Shown one piece after another: positions 8,047-12,501 of a stretch of 30,769 nucleotides of DNA; within the stretch, counting starts at the first letter, position 1, and the number at the start of each line of letters is the position of its first letter. The stretch is taken from IMG/VR virus record IMGVR_UViG_3300031841_004375, positions 1 through 30,769 of that record. One strand, given 5' to 3'. A program made the position numbers and the translations under genes. This DNA comes from a virus. The notes below the pieces were generated by a model. It was not told where the DNA came from, did no database searches, and worked only from the letters and a program-made list of their open reading frames with translations.

Positions 8047-8062
8047 GATAACTTAACTATAG
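8047..8062 (-). promoter_or_regulatory. CTATAGT promoter-like motif, copy 2
   Basis: Read leftward: CTATAGTTAAGTTATC, one base different from copy 1 across 16 positions. It lies between a terminator (8072-8101) and the 8022 start, as expected for a promoter opening a new transcription unit. Confidence 0.6.
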
Positions 8063-8071
8063 CAACAGGCA

Positions 8072-8101
8072 TAAAAAAAGCGTGCCTTTGCACGCCTTTT
8101 T
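8072..8101. terminator. Bidirectional intrinsic terminator
   Basis: GCGTGC-CTTT-GCACGC hairpin (8080-8095) flanked by seven A on the left and five T on the right, so it can terminate either strand. Leftward it ends the csrA unit, 20 bases after the stop at 8118. Confidence 0.85.
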
Positions 8102-8117
8102 ATTGGATTTTAATTGC

Positions 8118-8369
8118 CTAACATCTTGCATCTTGGTAACTAAAGTAAGCATCCACTATATGCGCACTGACACCTACAGCCGAACCATCTTTACCAGAAC
8201 AAAACCAAAGCCCACCGCTTCGCTTTATATTAGGCTTCACTTCATTACACAAGAGGAAATCACGGTAAGCCTCACTCTCGGTTATACCGACACCGATAGA
8301 TGGCCAGCTTCCGCTCCTGTCACCGCAAACAAAATCATCACCACACCTAACCGTGCTTAGATCAATCAC
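8118..8369 (-). CDS. Hypothetical protein (83 aa)
   Basis: Starts at GTG 8369 inside the end of the previous gene (GTGATTGA overlap of 8 bases). It has no independent ribosome site and is thus likely coupled. The sequence begins MIDLSTVRCGDDFVCGDRSG, with four Cys over 83 residues and several Gly-Ser-Trp/Phe turns. No family is recognised. It is the last gene of the csrA transcription unit and is followed by the 8072-8101 terminator. Confidence 0.6.
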   Translation of the reverse strand: MIDLSTVRCGDDFVCGDRSGSWPSIGVGITESEAYRDFLLCNEVKPNIKRSGGLWFCSGKDGSAVGVSAHIVDAYFSYQDARC

Positions 8370-8874
8370 TTTCCAGCGCCTCCAATCGCTCTAGCACATC
8401 CTGTAAGTCACATATCTCAGCAACACTCTTAATATTGTCAATCATGATCTTACCAATATCAGCAGACAGCTCACCGTTCATAATTGCATCCATAACAAGC
8501 TCAGCCCTTTGAGCGTGTGTAGCGCCTTTGTTGTACCCCTCCAACTTAACGGCATCAACCGATGCCTTGAGGGGTGGCAATATGCGCTCCATTAGCATAG
8601 CGACGTTCTTTTGATCTTGAAGTGTTGCATCCTCACGATCCCCTTTTAGCACCATATCCTTAACTATCGCTACCATAAGTTCGTTGCGGTGAGTGAACTG
8701 ACCGCAGGAAGAATACAGGCCTGAATTAGCGATACCCTGCAAAATAATAGACTTAATAGATGCTTGCCGCTTAGGATTCTCAATAAGAGACATATCCTGC
8801 CTAAATTCCTTTTCGTTCTCCTTTAGGCTGGAAGAGTCAACAGCCCCACCAAAACTACGATAATTTTTGCTCAC
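8362..8874 (-). CDS. Hypothetical protein; weak small-terminase candidate
   Basis: A 170-residue protein starting at GTG 8874, with AAAGGAG 8 bases upstream. An earlier Met is possible but would lie within csrA coding sequence. It is mostly helical. The C-terminal 60 residues (AELVMDAIMNGELSADIGKIMI..., ending LQDVLERLEALE) resemble the tail of DUF5681-type or small-terminase-like phage proteins, which carry a similar D-x2-NGE-[LI]-x2-D-[IA]-G segment and a final L-x-x-R-[LI]-x-ALE. No small terminase is otherwise visible, and TerL lies downstream on the same strand. The size matches P22 gp3 (162 residues), but homology is weak. It overlaps csrA by 20 bp. Confidence 0.5.
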   Translation of the reverse strand: MSKNYRSFGGAVDSSSLKENEKEFRQDMSLIENPKRQASIKSIILQGIANSGLYSSCGQFTHRNELMVAIVKDMVLKGDREDATLQDQKNVAMLMERILPPLKASVDAVKLEGYNKGATHAQRAELVMDAIMNGELSADIGKIMIDNIKSVAEICDLQDVLERLEALESD

Positions 8875-9133
8875 GATCCACTCTCCTTTGAATTTCCTCT
8901 CTGTGCACTGAAATGCTTCTAGGCGCCTCAATCCCTAACCTAACCTTACCACCACCAGCATTAAGCAACTTAACATAAGCGATTTCCTCACCAACATTAA
9001 CAATAATTTCCTGATTAAGCATCAGCTGCTGGCCGTTAAGCACCGCCTTTTTATGCCCAATCTTTTCCACCTTCACAAAGACACCTCCACCCAATACGAT
9101 GGATTGCCCTCTAAGCCTCGAAAGTACTAGCAC
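8855..9133 (-). CDS. csrA: Phage-encoded CsrA-like RNA-binding regulator, enlarged
   Basis: A 92-residue protein from GTG 9133, which is 7 bases after AAAAGGAG. The start gives MLVLSR at the N-terminus, equivalent to MLILTR of CsrA. The C-terminal half, KVRLGIEAPRSISVHREEIQ, is an almost perfect CsrA signature including the RNA-contacting Arg of VHREEI; the N-terminal Leu4 is also kept. CsrA is normally about 61 residues. This protein has about 30 extra residues in the middle. Both GQSIVLGGGVFVKVEKIGHKK and NQEIIVNVGEEIAYVKLLNAG align with the same CsrA beta2-beta3 region, so that region looks duplicated. CsrA dimers bind GGA motifs in mRNA leaders and block or stabilise translation. A phage copy could re-programme host or phage mRNAs. 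Confidence 0.88.
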   Translation of the reverse strand: MLVLSRLRGQSIVLGGGVFVKVEKIGHKKAVLNGQQLMLNQEIIVNVGEEIAYVKLLNAGGGKVRLGIEAPRSISVHREEIQRRVDREQKLS

Positions 9134-9216
9134 GTCTAATCTCCTTTTTTTTGAGCGCCCATTCAAAAATATAGTCAAATTGACGCACATCCCAAGATTT
9201 TGTTACGTAATACAAT

Positions 9217-9232
9217 GTAATTGGTTAATTAC
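9217..9232. promoter_or_regulatory. Operator-like perfect dyad upstream of csrA
   Basis: GTAATT-GGTT-AATTAC is a perfect 6-bp inverted repeat 84 bp before the csrA start and just outside the stop of the upstream gene. A possible leftward promoter (TTGGGA, 16 bp, TATATT) lies between it and csrA. It is a candidate binding site for one of the local winged-helix proteins. Confidence 0.4.
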
Positions 9233-9237
9233 ACTGG

Positions 9238-9573
9238 TCAGTTTACTTTGTTAACCCCAAAGATTACATTTATGTCATGTTCTGTAAACCGGAGGTCTTG
9301 AAACTTACAGCTTTCTGTAAACTTTCCCTTTGCGACCTCAACACTTGCGGATCGCTTGCGGCCAAATCCTCTCTTTGTGGCACGAAGCCGATGGGCGCCG
9401 CTTTTGGCTAATACATTCTGCGGGAATAGCTGGCGATACGTGTAAAGACCCGCCCTACATTCCTGCAAACTGACCTTCCCCCCAAGCACTGAGCACAACT
9501 TAATGCAGTCGATCTCACCACTATTAGCCATGTGCTCATGTATTACCTTCTGTATTTCCTTATGTAAACTCAT
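9238..9573 (-). CDS. Small basic protein, paralog of the 12076-12501 product
   Basis: A 111-residue protein. ATG 9573 has GGAGAGCTAGG upstream. Its central part (residues about 28-58: LGGKVSLQECRAGLYTYRQLFPQNVLAKSG) matches the product of 12076-12501 (ELKGVSREQCGRMLYQYQQFFPQNIRLVGG). This defines a shared unit V-S-x2-[EQ]-C-x4-LY-x-Y-x-Q-x-FPQN followed by a Lys/Arg-rich segment. The basic tract RATKRGFGRKRSASVEVA suggests nucleic-acid binding. The copies lie on opposite arms of the 11.2-12.1 kb control region. An attenuator-like terminator and a CTATAGT motif lie in the 154-bp leader. The family is not recognised; regulator or replication accessory is inferred. Confidence 0.65.
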   Translation of the reverse strand: MSLHKEIQKVIHEHMANSGEIDCIKLCSVLGGKVSLQECRAGLYTYRQLFPQNVLAKSGAHRLRATKRGFGRKRSASVEVAKGKFTESCKFQDLRFTEHDINVIFGVNKVN

Positions 9574-9603
9574 TAACCTAGCTCTCCATTCATTAGCATT
9601 GAT

Positions 9604-9634
9604 TAAAAAAACCCCTTTGTCGCCGCAGGCGGGG
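9604..9634 (-). terminator. Leader terminator / attenuator
   Basis: Read leftward: CCCC-GCCTGCGGC-GACAAA-GGGG followed by seven T, an outer 4-bp stem with an inner GCC/GGC hairpin. It sits between promoter-like copy 3 and the 9573 start. It ends the 9728-9880 gene's transcript and must be read through, or antiterminated, to express the 9238-9573 gene. Two short leader frames (10 and 13 codons) overlap it. Confidence 0.65.
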
Positions 9635-9720
9635 CTACCTGCATATTAACCATGTCTTGACTTGCATATTGTTTGCTGGAAGATACGCCCAGCGTTTATA
9701 GACACATCATGCCAGATGTC

Positions 9721-9738
9721 TTACTACTTAAACTATAG
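9721..9738 (-). promoter_or_regulatory. CTATAGT promoter-like motif, copy 3
   Basis: Read leftward: CTATAGTTTAAGTAGTAA, the most divergent copy. It begins inside the last codons of the 9728-9880 gene and points at the leader of the 9238-9573 gene. Confidence 0.5.
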
Positions 9739-9880
9739 TCCAACTGAAAGGTTTAGCGGGCTTTTTATCTCTTAAGTCTACTGGCTTGCGCTCATTAAAA
9801 AGTTGCTTCTGCTCCTCCTTCCTGCGCGCTTCTGCTTCCTTATCCATTTCTAGGTTTGCAATGTATTCGCTGGTAATCAT
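9728..9880 (-). CDS. Small highly charged protein (50 aa)
   Basis: The start at ATG 9880 follows AAGGGAG with 8-base spacing; the frame continues upstream but through the promoter-like motif. The product is 50 residues with a helical, charged middle (MDKEAEARRKEEQKQLFNER) and ends in KPAKPFSWTIV. No domain is recognised. It is preceded by motif copy 4 and followed by the 9604-9634 terminator, forming a single-gene unit. Confidence 0.65.
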   Translation of the reverse strand: MITSEYIANLEMDKEAEARRKEEQKQLFNERKPVDLRDKKPAKPFSWTIV

Positions 9881-9901
9881 CTTGATAGCTCCCTTGCTCT
9901 C

Positions 9902-9920
9902 TTGATACTTATAACTATAG
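9902..9920 (-). promoter_or_regulatory. CTATAGT promoter-like motif, copy 4
   Basis: Read leftward: CTATAGTTATAAGTATCAA, followed by GAGAGCAAGGGAGC and the 9880 start. Identical over 19 bases to copy 5, including the following GAGAGCAA. Confidence 0.6.
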
Positions 9921-9964
9921 GCCACCCCCACGATCTTTCCAGTTTAGGGGGCGCCAATCTTCAA

Positions 9965-10207
9965 TTATTCGTTAATGGCGCCCTGTAACTCTCTTAGATC
10001 AGCCTTTAGAGAGTCAATTGATACGTAGTAAAAGCTGCCAGTGTGCTCCCCAGTATCGCGCTCCTGAGAGGTTAGGATGTATTCGTCATTGGCCATGTGT
10101 ATTAGGTAGGTGCTGAACTCCGAGCCTAGGTCTAAATAGTATCGGCCTCCATCCTTGCCAGCTTCGATGATTGCTTTTTTGTTGATCGCTTTAATTGAGT
10201 TAGTCAT
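9965..10207 (-). CDS. Hypothetical protein (80 aa)
   Basis: ATG 10207 with AAAGGAA upstream. A small soluble protein with an alternating Tyr-rich middle (GRYYLDLGSEFSTYLIHMAN, then SFYYVSIDSLK) that suggests a beta-sheet, and a helical C-terminus. The family is not recognised. It is another single-gene unit, with motif copy 5 upstream and a GC-rich inverted repeat (GGCGCC copies) just after the stop. Confidence 0.65.
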   Translation of the reverse strand: MTNSIKAINKKAIIEAGKDGGRYYLDLGSEFSTYLIHMANDEYILTSQERDTGEHTGSFYYVSIDSLKADLRELQGAINE

Positions 10208-10245
10208 AGCTACATTCCTTTGTGTTTGTGTGTGTTGTTGCTCTC

Positions 10246-10264
10246 TTGATACTTATAACTATAG
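10246..10264 (-). promoter_or_regulatory. CTATAGT promoter-like motif, copy 5, with a -35 box
   Basis: Read leftward: CTATAGTTATAAGTATCAA. This copy alone has a good -35: TTGACC is placed 17 bp upstream of TATAGT, which supports reading the motif as a leftward sigma-70-type promoter. Confidence 0.65.
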
Positions 10265-10283
10265 TACGGATTTCTCGGCGGTC

Positions 10284-10308
10284 AAAAAGATAGCGGGGTT
10301 TCCCCCGC
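10284..10308 (-). terminator. Intrinsic terminator
   Basis: Read leftward: GCGGGG-GAAA-CCCCGC then TATCTTTTT, a 6-bp GC stem with a stable GAAA tetraloop. It ends the ParB-like gene 7 bases after its stop, and its T-run overlaps the -35 box of motif copy 5. Confidence 0.85.
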
Positions 10309-10314
10309 CAATAT

Positions 10315-10635
10315 TTATATTCCTTTGTTCTGAATTAGAGCAACCTGTTTTAGTAGGTTCAACTCATTAGCTTCGCCTGTAACAACAACCGCTTGTACAA
10401 CCTCGCCCTTTAGTAGATCAATCTGTTTTGCTCTCACTGCGGCGTGGTACTGTATAGCGCCATTGATTAGCTTGTACTCATTTAGTCCAGTTTGCTCAAG
10501 AATGATCGGATATACGACCATTTCTGCCTCGATCATCAATTTGGCGAGACTTTCCACATCGTCACTATTAAATGTGCTAGCAGGAGTTTCGCAAATGATT
10601 TTCTTAACTGATACTAATTTAGTCAACTGTTTCAT
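10315..10635 (-). CDS. ParB/Srx-like N-terminal domain protein
   Basis: A 106-residue protein. The ATG at 10635 follows GGGATTG. Residues about 22-75 fit the ParB/sulfiredoxin-like fold: SDDVESLAKLMIEAEMVVYPIILE, then YKLINGAIQYHAAVRAKQ, which corresponds to the family's [LI]-I-x-G-x-x-[RQ]-x-x-A-[AV]-x2-A motif. Here the usual GERR is NGAIQY, so the catalytic/CTP-binding basic pair is altered. Only the N-terminal module is present; there is no DNA-binding helix-turn-helix. Phages carry such stand-alone modules in regulatory regions. Whether it binds CTP or DNA is unknown. It has its own promoter-like motif and terminator. Confidence 0.6.
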   Translation of the reverse strand: MKQLTKLVSVKKIICETPASTFNSDDVESLAKLMIEAEMVVYPIILEQTGLNEYKLINGAIQYHAAVRAKQIDLLKGEVVQAVVVTGEANELNLLKQVALIQNKGI

Positions 10636-10683
10636 AACAATCCCATCCCTTGGTGTGGTCTACCGAAGCGGCCAATTCCCTTC

Positions 10684-10699
10684 GACAATTTAACTATAG
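10684..10699 (-). promoter_or_regulatory. CTATAGT promoter-like motif, copy 6
   Basis: Read leftward: CTATAGTTAAATTGTC, nearly identical to copy 1. It lies about 50 bases upstream of the ParB-like gene. Confidence 0.55.
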
Positions 10700-10727
10700 C
10701 ACCCCCTAGGATCTTCGCGAGGGAATT

Positions 10728-10753
10728 ACCCGCCAATCGCAATATTGGCGGGT
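10728..10753. terminator. Strong stem-loop after the winged-helix gene
   Basis: ACCCGCCAAT-CGCAAT-ATTGGCGGGT is a perfect 10-bp stem starting 9 bases after the stop at 10762. It lacks a clear T-run on the leftward strand (TAATT), so it is a probable but weaker terminator or a processing/stability hairpin. Confidence 0.5.
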
Positions 10754-10761
10754 TAAACACG

Positions 10762-11214
10762 TCATTTTTGCTGGAAGAATTGATAGCCTTCACCCAACTC
10801 AATACCAGAGCTAAACAGAACCCCCTCTAAATACTCTATTCTTTTATAGGCTGCCGCTAATTGTTCATCCCTCTCTAAGTTCTCCTCAATCGCACTTAAT
10901 AACTCCAAAGCGCTGCTTACATCCTCTGATACCTTCCTAATTAAAAATGGATATGAACCCTCTTTGGAGGTCTCCCTGACCTCCTCAGCAATCTTCACCG
11001 AACAACCACCCAATCGAGAATACTTTCTCGTTCCTCTAGGCGTTTTTGAGTAGCCCAGAACACCCAAACAGACAAGCTTTTCTATTTCATCATTAATGAC
11101 ATCTTGAGAGAAAACTCTATTGTCACTGTAGTTTCTTATCTCAGCCGCCGACATGCTTCTGCCGCGCTTCAGGGTGTTCCAAATCTTAGCTTTTACACCG
11201 CTAACTTCGATCAT
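10762..11214 (-). CDS. Winged-helix regulator sharing a domain with the primase
   Basis: A 150-residue protein. The start is placed at ATG 11214 (MIEVSGVKAKIWNTLKRGRS), which has AGAGGG upstream; a longer frame is open but lacks a ribosome site. Residues about 13-68 (KRGRSMSAAEIRNYSDNR ... PRGTRKYSRL) match the C-terminal 60 residues of the 12494-14863 primase/helicase (KRGKSLAMSCAEIRSYSDNR ... KRGTKKYYK), a winged helix with a basic wing. The rest is helical with a heptad-like stretch (ELLSAIEENLERDEQLAAAYKRIEYLEGVL) that may dimerise. It could compete with, or load, the primase at its DNA site. It is the first gene of the leftward arm. Confidence 0.7.
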   Translation of the reverse strand: MIEVSGVKAKIWNTLKRGRSMSAAEIRNYSDNRVFSQDVINDEIEKLVCLGVLGYSKTPRGTRKYSRLGGCSVKIAEEVRETSKEGSYPFLIRKVSEDVSSALELLSAIEENLERDEQLAAAYKRIEYLEGVLFSSGIELGEGYQFFQQK

Positions 11215-11383
11215 AACCACAAACCCTCTTATGCTTGGTTTTATCACAACTAACAATGGTACTATAAACTACCAAAGATAAAACCCATAATAATACTAAT
11301 AAATAAGAAAATGATCTTTAATATAAAATAATCATAAGATAAATATGCAATATAAATACTCATATCAATACTTCAAAGTTATT

Positions 11384-11406
11384 AAAACCCTCTTATTAAG
11401 GGTTTT
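11384..11406. terminator. Terminator, mainly rightward
   Basis: AAAACCCT-CTTATTA-AGGGTTTT with six T in total on the plus strand and four on the minus strand. It would stop rightward transcription entering the control region and, more weakly, leftward transcripts. Confidence 0.7.
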
Positions 11407-11617
11407 TTGCGTCAATTGAGAATTTATCGCAAATGATAGCATGTACTAATACCTTGTTTTTTACATGAATTGGATTTACTCAAAGCCACGGGAGACTAGG
11501 CGCTCCAACTGGCAATAATAAAACTATCAATCTTGGTGGTTTTTTTGGGGTGTCACTTTCCTCCTCTGAAATTTTTTTTTAGATATGTTAGGGGGTCAGA
11601 ATCACAAAATTTAGGCG

Positions 11618-11641
11618 AAAAAAAACCACCGTTAGGTGGTT
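11618..11641 (-). terminator. Strong leftward terminator in the control region
   Basis: Read leftward: AACCACC-TAAC-GGTGGTT followed by six more T, a perfect 7-bp stem. No leftward gene lies upstream of it, so it implies a leftward (antisense or regulatory) transcript beginning between 11642 and the replication operon. Confidence 0.75.
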
Positions 11642-12075
11642 ATGTTTATTTGCCTGAAAATAAAAATAGCTCTCCCCTCTCAATATCTCTAAGAGATATA
11701 AGATGCGGGCATAGGTTCCTGTAGTATACCACAGTTTTGAAGGGGGGTTTTTACAGGCTCGATTTGAGCCACCAAACTACTAGAAAAAGCCTAAATACTC
11801 TGTAGGCCGCGTCATCCGTGGCTTTCGGGTTTTATTTTCCATGTACTTGTATGATGTAAAGCCACCAAGAAAGTCGCCTAAATCATCTTTTTTGGTGTGT
11901 TTTTGCTGTTTTTTGCCAAAAATAATTCATGAAAAGACGAAAATAGTTTTTAGAACATTCGGGGAGGCCTGATTCTGCGCGGCCTGTGGGTAATATTGGC
12001 CTAGATTTGGGAAATCTTCAACTCTTCCAGCAATATGGTCTATTCTGTTTTTACAGTAATCAAAGAGGTGCGAAG

Positions 12076-12501
12076 ATGAAGTACGACAGGCGCGTGTGGC
12101 CAAAGATCACGGAGATATTGCGGATTGTGCAGGAAGAAGAAGTGGATGACTGGTTCCCGTTAGGCTGCATTGAGCTTAAGGGGGTTAGTCGAGAGCAGTG
12201 CGGAAGAATGCTTTATCAGTATCAGCAATTCTTCCCGCAAAATATCAGGTTGGTGGGAGGCAAGGCCAAGGTGGGGAATTTCGAATCTTCCGGCAATCCT
12301 CCACGAAGGAGATGCTACAAAGCCATAGACTTAATACTAGGATGCGGTTGTGTTGCTACTTGCGATGTCATATCAGCTATGGCAATGACTGACAGACGTG
12401 AATCGGCTTTAGCAATGGCTAGGTACGCAACCAATTCTAAGCGTGTAAGATTGTCCGCCCGTCGCAATGGCGATATATGTCTGGAGTTGATTGATGGATA
12501 G
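12076..12501 (+). CDS. Small protein, paralog of the 9238-9573 product
   Basis: A 141-residue protein from ATG 12076, preceded by AAAGAGGTG. Residues about 25-65 carry the same unit as the 9238-9573 protein: GVSREQCGRMLYQYQQFFPQN, then a basic stretch ending PPRRRCYKA. The second half adds a region with an Ala-rich helix (AMTDRRESALAMARYATNSKRVRLSARRN) not seen in the paralog. No known family is recognised; the basic content suggests nucleic-acid binding. It is the first gene of the rightward operon and overlaps the primase gene by 8 bases, so it is a candidate replication accessory or origin-binding factor. Confidence 0.65.
   Translation: MKYDRRVWPKITEILRIVQEEEVDDWFPLGCIELKGVSREQCGRMLYQYQQFFPQNIRLVGGKAKVGNFESSGNPPRRRCYKAIDLILGCGCVATCDVISAMAMTDRRESALAMARYATNSKRVRLSARRNGDICLELIDG

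Larger units (their letters stand above)
11215..12075. promoter_or_regulatory. Divergent control region; possible origin (no gene seen)
   Basis: An 861-bp gap between the leftward and rightward arms with no credible reading frame. Bases 11260-11400 are extremely A/T-rich, with repeated AATACT words, and suit promoters or a DNA-unwinding element. Intrinsic terminators lie at 11384-11406 and 11618-11641. Around 11487-11545 a GC-richer segment ends in GTGG and seven T, preceded 46 bases upstream by CCAC, so a short RNA could end there. Hairpins GGCTC/GAGCC (11756-11770) and AGGCC/GGCCT (about 11966-11986) precede the 12076 gene. The sense promoter of the replication operon must lie between 11642 and 12076, but no consensus -35/-10 pair stands out. 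Confidence 0.5.

Noticed and set aside
9902-10264. T7-type promoters on the plus strand (ACTATAG modules)
   Set aside because: They would transcribe antisense to the genes they precede, no single-subunit RNA polymerase is visible, and copy 5 has a proper leftward -35. Noted as an alternative only.
11487-11545. tRNA-like or small RNA with CCAC/GTGG ends
   Set aside because: Only about 51 bases long, with no T-arm GTTC motif or anticodon stem. Kept only as a possible terminated RNA in the control-region entry.
12052-12063. LexA/SOS-like box CTGTTTTTACAG before the 12076 gene
   Set aside because: The spacing between CTGT and ACAG is 4, not the 8 of a LexA box.
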